A stretch of 64,000 bases of DNA from Lentzea albidocapillata (lineage in GTDB: Bacteria; Actinomycetota; Actinomycetes; Mycobacteriales; Pseudonocardiaceae), in assembly GCF_000719115.1 (NCBI RefSeq), contig NZ_JOEA01000004.1, positions 235,239 through 299,238 of the forward strand, written 5' to 3'. A model generated the notes under the pieces. It was not told the DNA's origin. It worked only from the letters and a program-made list of their open reading frames with translations, and searched no databases. Both the position numbers and the translations under genes were made by a program. Shown here piece by piece: positions 15,583 through 24,896 of this stretch (position 1 is its first letter; every line of letters starts with the position of its first letter).

Positions 15583-18054
15583 TCACGGTTCCACGACGTC
15601 GTCGGCCTGGCGGGCGTTGCGCGTGCCCTGCTGGAAGGCGGACATTCCGTCGCGGGTGCGTTCCGCCCGTTCCTCGGGATCGAACTCGGCGAGTTCGGGC
15701 ATCGGCCGGGGTTCGTCGTTGGCCAGCTGCGGTACGAGGTGCTGCTGGCGCCTGCGGCGGGGCAGCTCCGGCCGGGTGTTCTGACGCGTCGTCGCCTCAC
15801 CTTCCGCCGGGTCGCCGGCCGGCCAGACCCCGGTCAGGCGGTCTTCCCGGGGCAGCTCGATGTGTCCACTGCTGCTGTCCAGGTCCCTGTCCAGGTCCCT
15901 GTCCGGGCCTGGGGTCAGGTCGTTTCCCACTGCCCTCCCGGCCCAGAACTCGTCCAGCTGGAAGGTCTCGGTGGACCTCTCGCCCAGCCTGGGGTCGCGC
16001 ACCAGGTCGCCCTGCATCGGGACCGAGGCCTCCAGGGCCTCCGGTGACCGCGAGGCCTGCTGCAGCGCCTGCTGGCGGAACGTCGGCTTGGGCATCTGCT
16101 GCGAGTCCGCCGGGTCGGCCGCGCCCACCTCGCCGACGATCAGCTCGGACGGGATCAGGACCAGCGCGATGGTGCCGCCGGACGGGCAGTCGCGCAGCTC
16201 GACATGGATGTGGCGGCGCGCGGCCAGCCGGGCGACGACGAACAGGCCCAGGCGGGACTCGCCGCGCAGCCTCATCGCCTCGAAGTCCGGCGGCGCGGTC
16301 AGCATCTTGTTGTGCAGCTCGCGGTCCTCGGGCTTGATGCCGAGGCCGTGGTCCTCGATCTCGATGACGAGACCCTGCGGCACCTCGCTGCTGTGGATCT
16401 CGACCTGCGAGCGCGGCGAGGAGAACGACGTCGCGTTGTCGACGAGCTCGGCGATCAGGTGGATGGTGTCCGCGACGGCGGCGCCGACCAGCGCGACCTC
16501 GGGCACCGGGTGCACCTTCACGCGGGCGTACTGCTCGGTCTCCGCGACGGCGGCGCGCACGACGTCGAGCATGCGCACGGGCTTGCGCCACTGCCGGCCC
16601 GGCTGCTCGCCGGTGAGGATGATCAGGTTCTCGGCGTTGCGGCGCGCGCGGGTGGCGAGGTGGTCGAGCTGGAAGAACGCGTCGAGGTGGTCGGGGTTCT
16701 CCTCCTCGCGCTCCAGCTTGTCGAGGATCTTGAGCTGGCGGTGCACCAGGCCCTGGTTGCGGCGCGCGATGTCGAGGAAGACCCGGTTCACGCCTTCACG
16801 GGTCTGGCTCTCCTTCACGGCCGCGGCGACGGCGGTGTACTGCGCGGCGTTGAACGCGTCGGCCACCTGCCCGATCTCGTCGTTGCCGTAGTCGAGCGCG
16901 GGCACCTCGGCGGCGACGTCGACGTGCTTGCCCTCGCGCAGCCGCTCGACGATGTCCGGCAGGCGTTCGTGCGCGAGCTTCAGGGAGTCGCTCTTCAGGC
17001 TGATCAGGCGGACGATCAACGCCTTGTTGACCAGCCGGTTGGAGACGCGCACCGCGACGAAGATGCCGGCGATGACCGCGATCAGGGCGATGAGGCTGCC
17101 GATCAGGACGGTGGTGAACTTCTCCTTGCCGTTCGCCATGGCGATGTTGACCGCGCCGGTGGACTGCTCCTGCACCAGCGTGGTGAGTTCCTGCGACACC
17201 GCGCGGGTGGCGTTCTCGTAGTCCGTCAGGGTGACCTGCTGCCCGACGGGCCGTTCCGCGTTCTGCAGCAGGCGGTTCTCCAGGGTCACCAGCTGCTGGT
17301 ACGACGCGCTGCCGGTGAGCTGCTTGAAGTGCTCGCGCACGTTCGGCAGCGCGGTGGGCTCGATGACGTTGAGCGTGAAGTGGTAAGCGCCGACGAGGCT
17401 GACGAACTCGCGGTGCTCCTCGGGCGTGAACCTGCCCGTGACGATCGCGCCCGCGGCGACCGAGCTGGACCGCGACATGGCGTCGGAGGCCTGGAAGTAC
17501 TGCAGCGCACCGAGTGCGCCCTGCACGGTCTCGGCGTCGGGCACGATGCGGGCCTGGGTGCCGAACAGCGAGCCACCGGCGTCGAGCACGCTGTTGTAGT
17601 AGCGGTAGACCTCGTCCTTGGACGTGGCACCGGACTCCAGGCGCTCACGCTGTTCCGGCAGCTGGTCGAGCAGCCCGTTGAGCTTGTTGATGCCGTCGAC
17701 GATCTCCTGCGGTGCCTGGGAAGCGAGCTCCGCGAACGCCGACTTCATCTGCTCGACGTCCTTGTCGGTGTCCTGCTGCTGCTTGAGCAACGCCGACGTG
17801 CTCAAGCCGGCCCGGCTCAGGCTCGTCATGGACAACTCGCGTTCCTTCTGCAGCGACGCGAACGACTGGACCGCGGGGATCGACGCGTCCCGCGCGCCGG
17901 AGGCGACCAGCTGGAGGTAGAGCCCCTCGAACACCGTGTAGGACGAGAACAACGCCCACATGGCCAGAAGGACGACGCTGGGAACCACCACGACGCCAGT
18001 GAGCCGGGAACGAATTGTCTTGTAATTCGTCTCAGGCACGTTCTTCAGCTTCAC
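15583..18054 (-). CDS. cvnA: Conservon sensor-kinase-like protein CvnA
   Basis: An 823-residue membrane protein. One N-terminal helix (about residues 17-40, VVVVPSVVLLAMWALF) is followed by an extracytoplasmic nitrate/nitrite-sensor-like helical domain (about 50-300), a second helix (VLIGSLIALIAVIAGIFVAV) and a HAMP-like segment. A HATPase_c domain follows with LIAELVDNATSFSSP (N box) and EIEDHGLGIKPEDRE (G1), and a Pro/Glu-rich tail. No phosphorylatable H-box is evident, as is usual for CvnA. GTG 18054 has GGAG 4 bases upstream; an ATG at 18099 is the alternative. A 12-base tandem repeat near 15880 encodes an Asp-rich DRDLDRDLD tract. Confidence 0.9.
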   Translation of the reverse strand: MKLKNVPETNYKTIRSRLTGVVVVPSVVLLAMWALFSSYTVFEGLYLQLVASGARDASIPAVQSFASLQKERELSMTSLSRAGLSTSALLKQQQDTDKDVEQMKSAFAELASQAPQEIVDGINKLNGLLDQLPEQRERLESGATSKDEVYRYYNSVLDAGGSLFGTQARIVPDAETVQGALGALQYFQASDAMSRSSSVAAGAIVTGRFTPEEHREFVSLVGAYHFTLNVIEPTALPNVREHFKQLTGSASYQQLVTLENRLLQNAERPVGQQVTLTDYENATRAVSQELTTLVQEQSTGAVNIAMANGKEKFTTVLIGSLIALIAVIAGIFVAVRVSNRLVNKALIVRLISLKSDSLKLAHERLPDIVERLREGKHVDVAAEVPALDYGNDEIGQVADAFNAAQYTAVAAAVKESQTREGVNRVFLDIARRNQGLVHRQLKILDKLEREEENPDHLDAFFQLDHLATRARRNAENLIILTGEQPGRQWRKPVRMLDVVRAAVAETEQYARVKVHPVPEVALVGAAVADTIHLIAELVDNATSFSSPRSQVEIHSSEVPQGLVIEIEDHGLGIKPEDRELHNKMLTAPPDFEAMRLRGESRLGLFVVARLAARRHIHVELRDCPSGGTIALVLIPSELIVGEVGAADPADSQQMPKPTFRQQALQQASRSPEALEASVPMQGDLVRDPRLGERSTETFQLDEFWAGRAVGNDLTPGPDRDLDRDLDSSSGHIELPREDRLTGVWPAGDPAEGEATTRQNTRPELPRRRRQQHLVPQLANDEPRPMPELAEFDPEERAERTRDGMSAFQQGTRNARQADDVVEP

Positions 18055-19192
18055 AACGCTCCACGACCACCCGAATTGGCGACGGAAAGATAACACCACA
18101 TGATCAACATGACCAACAGCGATGATCTTGAGGGGGTGAGAGCAGAGTACTCAGTCGGATGCGCAACGCAACACCCCCGTTCCGAGGTTCGGTTTCAGCC
18201 GATGTGGTGAACGAACATGCTCTCGCGGGCAGGCCGGCCTTCGTGACCGAGCGGGCGAAAGGATGCCGAGCTGGGCTTTTGCCAACTGAACTGTGGAAAC
18301 GCGGCGCTATTGACCGCGAACTTGACAGCGGCGCACGGCGTCTTCTACACAGAACGGAGCGCAACCCGGTCGTCGCTATCTGTCACCAGCTCTTATTCGG
18401 GAATTCGCATGACGATCACCGCGACCGGGCCTGATCAGCACAGGTCATTCCTTGATCGCGACCATCATGAGGAGCGTCCAGGGAACGTGCGCCACCGTAG
18501 TGGCCTCGGCCACAGCCGCGCGGCCGACATGGGCGGCCCAGCCGCGGTGCCGGCGACCGAGTTCACGAGGGCCATCAGCGCGTAGAGCCCGGCCAACTCC
18601 ATCAGCAAGGTAAGGATCCGCAGGTTTTCTGCCTGATTTCTGCCCGCACGCGCCTGCGCCCAATCCGGCAAAGCGCGCGACTCTCCGATACCCGGCCGCT
18701 CGATTCCGGCGCGGGGGTCAAAAAGCTTTCGTCCGGTTCGAGCACTCGACGGCAGGTCATGACCGTCGGTCATCCGGCCGCGTGGCAACAACAGCAGGCG
18801 GCGCCTGGCCTGCACATCCGTGATCAGGAGGGCGCGCCCGTCCAGTCCCTGTTCACTCCTCGGTTCCTCTTCTCCCCGTTTGTCTGTGGCGGCAGGACTG
18901 AGCCCCCAGCCCCGGCCTGCCGCCACACCCCCCAGAAACCGGACGACGTCTTGCGTGCCGTCCGGAACCAGCATGTCCCGCAACGGCTCCGCGGGGCAGG
19001 GGTCTCCCGTCTCCCGATCACGAAGGCGACGGGAGACGCCTGGGATTCGGCCGGGCGGCGGATCAGACTCGGAGGCGGCCAGGTGTCCGACGACGCCGGC
19101 GCTCCGGGGGACTGGGCCTGCGACCAGCGGCTCAGTAGTCTGCAACGGTCGATTCACCGGCCGCCGGGAGCGGCGGTCGAGGGCGGGGACGA
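18055..19192. other. Long gap with a possible permease remnant
   Basis: This 1.1-kb stretch between cvnA and the XRE regulator has frames but none with a ribosome site, consistent codon bias or a recognisable full-length family. The only recognisable piece is the FtsX-like fragment listed separately. The 18060-18110 part should hold the cvn promoter. Confidence 0.4.
18510..18690 (-). pseudogene. Possible remnant of an FtsX-like ABC permease
   Basis: On the minus strand, in the frame ending at 18465, a short segment reads ARAGRNQAENLRI followed by LTLLMELAGLYALMALVNSV. This looks like the start of the last FtsX/MacB permease domain, where a basic Arg-rich segment precedes a membrane helix ending in A-V-N-T/S. 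Neither the upstream part of such a permease nor the usual ARRREF...LRLAGAT continuation can be found in any frame. I read it as a decayed fragment; chance similarity is possible. Confidence 0.28.
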
Positions 19193-20494
19193 ATGGCTGA
19201 GCAGTCGGATGTCTTTGGAGTGGAGCTGCGGCGCTTACGCACCGCGGCGGGCCTGTCGCTGGCGGCGCTGGCGCAGCAGGTCCACTACAGCAAGGGCTAT
19301 CTGGGCAAGATCGAGACTGGCTTCAAACAACCAGGTGTTGATCTGGCCCGGCGCTGCGACGCGGTTCTCGGAGCCGGTGGACGTCTGGCAGCCCTGGTGG
19401 ACCAGCCCGCCCCCGCGAGCCCGCTCGCTGCCGTCGCGGCCGACGGCGACGGCGAAGTGTGGGTGATGAGCATGGCTCCGGACGGGTCGAGCTGGATGGT
19501 TCCGATGCCTCGGCGCGAGGCGATCGCGACGGGCGCCGCCTCGTTGCTCGGGCTGACGCTCGGGGCTCCCCGCGCCGCCTCCGCGAGCGCGGCCCACGAC
19601 GGCACGCTGGCGGCGTTCCGCTCGTTGTTCACCGAGGTCAGGAAACTGGGGCAGACGACGAGCCCGAGTGTGGTGCTGCCGATGGTGACGGTGCACACCC
19701 ACACGTTGCGCGGCATGGCCAACGGCGCGCCCACACCCGTTCGCGAGCAGCTGCTGGGGCTTGCCGCCCGCTACAGCGAGTACGCCGGGTGGATGGCCCA
19801 GGAGGCCGGTGACGACAGGGCGGCGATGTGGTGGACCCGCAACGCCGTCGAGATGGGCGCCGCGGCCGGTGACACCGAGATGGCCACGTACTCGCTGATC
19901 AGGCAGGCGTTGATCACGCTCTACCGCGAGGACGCCGCCGGCACCGTCGACCTCGCCCAGCAGGCGCAGGCCGTACCGGGCACCTCCCCCCGCGTCCAGG
20001 GGCTCGCCGCGTTGCGCGAAGCCCAGGGCCACGCGCTGGCCTGCGACTACGACCAGTGCAGGCGGGCGCTCGATCGTGCCGCCGTCCTGCTCGCCAGGGC
20101 GGACACCGCCGACGGCATGGTCATGGGCTCGGCCTCGGTCAGCGGCGCCGACCTGATCAGCCTCGTCGAGGCCTGGTGCCTGCACGACCTCGGCCAGTCC
20201 CGCCAGGCGGCGGACGTCTTCGACCGCCAGCTGGCCCTGGTGCCGGACAGCGCCCACCGCACCCACGCGCGCTTCGGCGCCCGCCGGGCCCTCGCCTACG
20301 CCTCCGCCGGCGACATCGACCACGCGAGCGCGCTGACCGCGAAGGTCCTCGACGCCGCCGACCTGGTCGACTCGGCCACCGTGCGCCAGGACCTCAAGCA
20401 ACTGGCCCGCCTCCTCGGCCGCGAACGCAGGCATGCCGCGGTCAGCGAGGTCTACCCCCGCCTCAACACGGCGTTGCGCAGTCAGCTCCACTGA
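19193..20494 (+). CDS. XRE-family regulator with TPR-like C-terminal domain
   Basis: A 433-residue protein. The N-terminal helix-turn-helix is VFGVELRRLRTAAGLSLAAL followed by AQQVHYSKGYLGKIETG (residues 7-43). The rest is an all-helical TPR-like region with pairs such as YSEYAGWMAQEAGDDRAAMW and AWCLHDLGQSRQAADVFDRQ. This build is very common in actinomycetes, where the helical part binds a peptide or small effector. ATG 19193 is preceded by a purine-rich GGGGACGA. It lies 36 bases upstream of the MoxR operon in the same direction and may control it, though no operator is visible. Confidence 0.8.
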   Translation: MAEQSDVFGVELRRLRTAAGLSLAALAQQVHYSKGYLGKIETGFKQPGVDLARRCDAVLGAGGRLAALVDQPAPASPLAAVAADGDGEVWVMSMAPDGSSWMVPMPRREAIATGAASLLGLTLGAPRAASASAAHDGTLAAFRSLFTEVRKLGQTTSPSVVLPMVTVHTHTLRGMANGAPTPVREQLLGLAARYSEYAGWMAQEAGDDRAAMWWTRNAVEMGAAAGDTEMATYSLIRQALITLYREDAAGTVDLAQQAQAVPGTSPRVQGLAALREAQGHALACDYDQCRRALDRAAVLLARADTADGMVMGSASVSGADLISLVEAWCLHDLGQSRQAADVFDRQLALVPDSAHRTHARFGARRALAYASAGDIDHASALTAKVLDAADLVDSATVRQDLKQLARLLGRERRHAAVSEVYPRLNTALRSQLH

Positions 20495-20530
20495 CGATTC
20501 ACCGAACACCAGCACGATGGGGGCGTCGAA

Positions 20531-21487
20531 GTGTCCGATGCGGCGATTTTCCAGCGCAGGTTCGAGGCGCTGGCCGCGAACGTCGAGGACTTCATCCGGG
20601 GCAAGCCCGAGGTGGTCAGGCTGGCACTCGTGTGCCTGCTCGCCGAGGGACACCTGCTGATCGAGGACGTACCGGGCGTGGCGAAGACCTCGCTCGCCAA
20701 GGCGATCGCGCGTTCGATCGCGGGCGCGGAGGTGAAGCGGATCCAGTTCACCCCCGACCTGCTCCCGTCCGACGTGACCGGCGTGCAGGTGTACGACCAG
20801 GGCCGCTCGCGCTTCGAGTTCCGCCAGGGCCCCGTCTTCACCCACATCCTGCTGGGCGACGAGATCAACCGCGCCTCCCCCAAGACCCAGTCGGCACTGC
20901 TGGAGGTCATGGCCGAGGGCCAGGTGACCGTCGACGGCCGCCCGATCCCCGTGCCCTACCCGTTCCTGTGCATCGCCACCCAGAACCCGGTCGAGCACCA
21001 GGGCACCTACGCCCTGCCGGAAGCGCAGCTGGACAGGTTCATGATGCGCATCAGCATCGGCTATCCCGAGAACCTGGCCGACGAGATCAGCATCCTGTCC
21101 TACGGCGTCACCCGCCGCCGCCCGGACGAGCTCAAGTCCGTGATGGAGCTCGACGACCTCCGCCTGATGATCCGAGCCGTCCGCGAACAGCGCGTGGCCG
21201 ACGACCTCCGCGAGTACGTCGCCCGCCTGGTCCGCGCCACCCGCGTCCACCCGGACGTCGAACTGGGCGTGAGCCCGCGCGGCGGCATCGCCATGATCAC
21301 CGCCGCGCAGGCCTACGCGCTGGCCGCCGGCCGTCCGTACGTGACGGCGGACGACGTGAAGGCCGTGGCCGTCCCGGTGCTCAACCACCGCCTGCTGCTC
21401 ACCCCGGAAGCCCGCATCCAGCAACGCACCCCGCAGTCGGTGCTCGGCGACGTCCTGGCGGCCGCGCCGGTGCCGGCGGGCCGATGA
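20531..21487 (+). CDS. MoxR-family AAA+ ATPase
   Basis: A 318-residue MoxR-type ATPase: Walker A region IEDVPGVAKTSLAKA (K52, with Ala in place of the usual Gly before the Lys, a variant seen in actinobacterial MoxR proteins), Walker B ILLGDEINRASPKTQSAL, sensor 1 IATQNPVEHQGTY and the LPEAQLDRFMM arginine-finger region. It overlaps the DUF58 gene by 4 bases (ATGA). MoxR proteins act as chaperones with vWA or DUF58 partners, here at the membrane with the transglutaminase-like protein. The start is GTG 20531; no strong ribosome site precedes it, only GGGGGCG (20520-20526). Confidence 0.9.
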   Translation: MSDAAIFQRRFEALAANVEDFIRGKPEVVRLALVCLLAEGHLLIEDVPGVAKTSLAKAIARSIAGAEVKRIQFTPDLLPSDVTGVQVYDQGRSRFEFRQGPVFTHILLGDEINRASPKTQSALLEVMAEGQVTVDGRPIPVPYPFLCIATQNPVEHQGTYALPEAQLDRFMMRISIGYPENLADEISILSYGVTRRRPDELKSVMELDDLRLMIRAVREQRVADDLREYVARLVRATRVHPDVELGVSPRGGIAMITAAQAYALAAGRPYVTADDVKAVAVPVLNHRLLLTPEARIQQRTPQSVLGDVLAAAPVPAGR

Positions 21488-22665
21488 ACGCTGTGCTGAC
21501 CAGATCGAGGCTGATCGGCACGAGGCTGACGACGACCGGCGTCTGGATGGCGATCGCCGCCGTGTGCCTGGTCCTCGCCGGCGCGTGGGCGGACTACCCG
21601 GAACTCGTGACGCTCGGCCTCGCCGCGGCGGGCACCCTGCTGGTCGGCGCTCTCTGGCTGGTGGCGACGCCGAAGCTCACGGTCGTGCGGGAGATCCAGC
21701 CGCGCCGCGTGTTCGAGGGCGACGCCGCCCAGGGCGCGTTGACCGTGGTGAACGTCGGCCGCCGCCGCACCCCTCCCCTGATGGTCACCGAAACGGTCGC
21801 CGGGCACCACACCGTCGTGCCGGTGCCCGCGCTGGCCGCCGGCAGCGAGTGCACGGTGGGCTACCCGCTCCCGGTCACCCGGCGCGGCCGCTACGTGATC
21901 CCTCCGGTGCGGCTGGGGCACTCCGACCCGTTGCGACTGGTGCAGCGAGGCCGCGCGAGCGGTGGCGAGCACGTGGTGCACGTCCTGCCCCGAGTACACG
22001 CCCTCGCCCTCGTCGTGGCAGGTGGTCCGCAGGACGCGGAAGGACCGACGGTGAGCAGCGCTCCGCTCGGCGGGGCGGCGTTCCACGGCCTGCGGGAGTA
22101 CGAGCCCGGCGACGACTGGCGCCGCATCCACTGGGGCGCAACGGCTCGGACCGGCACCGTCATGACACGGCACGTCGTCGTACCCGACGAACCGCGCCAG
22201 CTGATCGTGTTCGACACGAGTGCCGTCCCCTATCCGACCCCGTCGATGTTCGAGCACGCCGTGCGCGTCGCCGCGTCGTTCTGCGTCGCGGCCGAGCGCG
22301 CCGGTCTGCCGTTCCAGCTGCGCACCACCGTTGGCGCACAACGGGAATCCGGGAGCACGGCGCTGGAGTTCCTGTCCACTGTGGCCAGATCGGCTGACGA
22401 CCGGGGTCTCGCCGGGATGCTCGAACTGCTGCGGGACGTGGTCTCCAGCACTCAGGGCGTCGCGCTGACCGTGGTCACCGGCCGGGCCGACAACGCGGCC
22501 GCGGAGCTGTTCGCGCTGGTGCGTCCCAAGTTCCTGTCGGTGGGCCTCGCCCAGCTGATCGCCTCCGAGTCCGGCGCGATCTCGCGGCCACGAGGTGTGC
22601 TGGCGGCCGCCGGGCAGAGCAGCGAGCAGTTCGCCACCAACTGGAACCGGCTGGTGCAGCGATGA
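21484..22665 (+). CDS. DUF58 membrane protein (MoxR partner)
   Basis: A 393-residue protein with two N-terminal membrane helices (about residues 18-60), then an immunoglobulin-like beta segment and the DUF58 signature FHGLREYEPGDDWRRIHWGA near residue 205. The vWA-like C-terminal half has LIVFDTSAVP and LTVVTGRADN. DUF58 proteins work with MoxR ATPases and TgpA-like proteins. The gene overlaps both neighbours by 4 bases, so the three are translated as a unit. Confidence 0.88.
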   Translation: MNAVLTRSRLIGTRLTTTGVWMAIAAVCLVLAGAWADYPELVTLGLAAAGTLLVGALWLVATPKLTVVREIQPRRVFEGDAAQGALTVVNVGRRRTPPLMVTETVAGHHTVVPVPALAAGSECTVGYPLPVTRRGRYVIPPVRLGHSDPLRLVQRGRASGGEHVVHVLPRVHALALVVAGGPQDAEGPTVSSAPLGGAAFHGLREYEPGDDWRRIHWGATARTGTVMTRHVVVPDEPRQLIVFDTSAVPYPTPSMFEHAVRVAASFCVAAERAGLPFQLRTTVGAQRESGSTALEFLSTVARSADDRGLAGMLELLRDVVSSTQGVALTVVTGRADNAAAELFALVRPKFLSVGLAQLIASESGAISRPRGVLAAAGQSSEQFATNWNRLVQR

Positions 22666-24896
22666 GGTGGCGGACACTCGCCGACCGGCTACCCGGCGCG
22701 GCTCTGGCCGAAGTGCCGTCGGCGATCGTCGCGGCAGCGGCGGGAGCCCTGGTGTACAACGGGTTCTTCTCGACCGCGGATCACCTTCGCGTGCTGGGCC
22801 TCGCGTGTCTGGTCGGCGGGGTGACGGCCGCGCTGGGGCACCGGCGAGCGTGGTCCACCGCGCTGCTGGGCGTCCTGGGACTGGCTTTGGTCATCGTCGT
22901 CGGTGTGTTCGGCGGCGAGCGTTCGGCTGTTCTCGGCGGCGTGCGCGGCAGCTGGAACCGGCTCCTCACCGCGGCCGTGCCCGCAGACCCGTGGGCGGAA
23001 CTGCTGGTGGTGCCGACGCTGGTGATGTGGGCGGCGACGTTCTCGGCGGTCCTGCTCGTCCTGCGGACGAGACACGTGCTGGTACCGCTGGTCCCGCTGC
23101 TGGCGGGCTTCCTGTTCGCGGTGTTCGTGGTCGGCAACCAGGCCGGTGCCCACGCGACCGCCACCGTCGTGTTCCTGGCGGCCGCTCTGGTCCTGATCGC
23201 GATCCGCGCCCACCTGGGCACCGGCAGCGGCGTACGCGTCGAACGGCAGTCGTCGAGGCCGGTTGTCGCTTCCGTCGTCGTGGCCCTGATGATCGGCGCC
23301 GCCGCGCTGTTCGGTGTGGTGGGCGGGCAGGTCTCGCCCCTGGCGACAGGTCAGCACCGCTTCGACGTCCGCGACGTGCTCGCGCCACCGGTCACGAGCA
23401 CCGACACGCTCACCCCGCTGGCACAGGTCAAGAGGCAGCTCTCCGAGGACCCTCCTCGAACGTTGTTCACCGTGCGGCTCGAGAACGACTCCACCTCGCA
23501 GGTCGATCGGGTGCGCACGGCCGCTCTGGACGCGTTCGACGGCACCACCTGGACGTCGAACGGCACCTACCGCGTCGCCGGAAGCCGTCTCACCTCCGAC
23601 CCCGAACTGATCGGCGGCAAGGCGGTGACGGCGCACGTCGAACTGAAGGAGTACACCGGCCCGTACCTGCCGGTCGTCGGCTGGCCGTCCCGGCTGGCCG
23701 GGACCGGCGAGACCAGGGGCGGGTTCGGGTTCGATCCGGACTCCGGCGTGCTGGTCGGCACCGAACCCACGGCGCGGGGACTCGCCTACGACGTGACGGG
23801 CGACGTCAGCAAGCGGGATCTGCTCCTGTCCCGCGCCGACACGGCGGGGCACGGCACAGCCCCGCTCCCGCCCGGTATGCCGGAGAACCTGCGGGCGCTG
23901 GCCCCGCAGTTCACCGGCAACCCGTACGACCGGCTCGTGGCCCTCGAGACGTATCTGCAGGCCGCGTTCTACCGGCCGGACCGGGCGCCTGGTCATTCCT
24001 ATGCCGCCATCGACCGGCTGCTGACTCCCGGAGGCGGGTACGGCGGCTACTCGGAGCAGACCGCCTCGGCGTTCACGGTGCTCGCCAGGTTCTGGGGATT
24101 CCCGGCCAGGGTCGCGGTCGGTTATCGCCTCAGCAACCTGAGCGGGGAGGTCTACCAGGTCACCACCGCGGACGCCCACGCGTGGTCGGAGGTGCACTTC
24201 GCGGGCTACGGCTGGGTCGCTTTCGACCCCAGCCAACAGATCGGGACACTGCCGGCCGCACCTCAGGAAGTTCCTCGGGTGGTACCTCCGAAACCCGCCC
24301 CGCCGAGCACCGTGCCGGCCGGCACCGCGCCGGCGGACAGCTCGAACACCGCGTCGCAGCCCACCGAGGCCGCGGGCGAACGGGGACTCGGCTGGAAGAA
24401 CGTCCTGCGCGGCAGCGTGGTACTCATCCCGGTCGTGGTGCTGCTCGTGGTGGTCGCGGCCGGGGCGGTGGTGGCCGGCAAAGCCGTCCGTCGCGGACGC
24501 CGGCGCCGCGACCCGGACCACGCGGCACAGGTGCTCGGCGCGTGGCGGGAACAGCTGGACCGGCTGGCCGAACGCGGGATCTCGACGCCTGTCTCGCTCA
24601 CCTTCCACGAGGTGGCCGACTACGTACGCGGTCGTATAGGCGACGCGGCGGTCTCCGTCGAAAAGGCCGCTGAACTGGCGACCACGGCGATCTACGCGCC
24701 GGAGCACGTCGATCAGGCCGGGGCCGACCGGGCCTGGGAACTCCTGGCACGGCTGAACACCGAGCTCTACCCGCGACGGATGTCGGCGGCACGGCTGCGC
24801 GCGGCGCTCGACCCGCGTCCGTTGTGGACTGAATGGGGTGCCGCGCGGCGACGGCGGCAAGCTGGGGAGGATCTGGAAATGGGGCGGTACCGATGA
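22662..24896 (+). CDS. TgpA/DUF3488 transglutaminase-like membrane protein lacking the catalytic cysteine
   Basis: A 744-residue protein with about six N-terminal helices, an extracytoplasmic transglutaminase-like domain, a further helix (near residue 590) and a DUF4129-like cytoplasmic tail (PVSLTFHEVADYVRGRIG). The active-site region is GGYGGYSEQTASAF, where the family normally has Gly-x-Cys-Glu-x-Phe. Ser464 (TCG, 24051-24053) replaces the nucleophilic Cys, while His506 (DAHAWSEVHF) and Asp522 (VAFDPSQ) are kept. It may therefore be a binding pseudoenzyme or a serine-based variant. It is co-translated with DUF58 and with the PKD/RCC1 gene. Confidence 0.85.
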   Translation: MRWRTLADRLPGAALAEVPSAIVAAAAGALVYNGFFSTADHLRVLGLACLVGGVTAALGHRRAWSTALLGVLGLALVIVVGVFGGERSAVLGGVRGSWNRLLTAAVPADPWAELLVVPTLVMWAATFSAVLLVLRTRHVLVPLVPLLAGFLFAVFVVGNQAGAHATATVVFLAAALVLIAIRAHLGTGSGVRVERQSSRPVVASVVVALMIGAAALFGVVGGQVSPLATGQHRFDVRDVLAPPVTSTDTLTPLAQVKRQLSEDPPRTLFTVRLENDSTSQVDRVRTAALDAFDGTTWTSNGTYRVAGSRLTSDPELIGGKAVTAHVELKEYTGPYLPVVGWPSRLAGTGETRGGFGFDPDSGVLVGTEPTARGLAYDVTGDVSKRDLLLSRADTAGHGTAPLPPGMPENLRALAPQFTGNPYDRLVALETYLQAAFYRPDRAPGHSYAAIDRLLTPGGGYGGYSEQTASAFTVLARFWGFPARVAVGYRLSNLSGEVYQVTTADAHAWSEVHFAGYGWVAFDPSQQIGTLPAAPQEVPRVVPPKPAPPSTVPAGTAPADSSNTASQPTEAAGERGLGWKNVLRGSVVLIPVVVLLVVVAAGAVVAGKAVRRGRRRRDPDHAAQVLGAWREQLDRLAERGISTPVSLTFHEVADYVRGRIGDAAVSVEKAAELATTAIYAPEHVDQAGADRAWELLARLNTELYPRRMSAARLRAALDPRPLWTEWGAARRRRQAGEDLEMGRYR

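Noticed and set aside
18159..18434. 91-codon plus-strand frame in the cvnA-XRE gap
   Set aside because: No ribosome site, no similarity that I recognise and weak codon bias.
19235..21424. 729-codon open frame on the minus strand opposite the XRE and MoxR genes
   Set aside because: It is antisense to two clear genes, has no ribosome site and its His/Arg/Gly-rich translation resembles no protein; long antisense frames are normal at this G+C.
22689..24860. 723-codon minus-strand frame opposite the transglutaminase-like gene
   Set aside because: Shadow of the plus-strand gene with no motif and Arg/Gln/His-rich composition.
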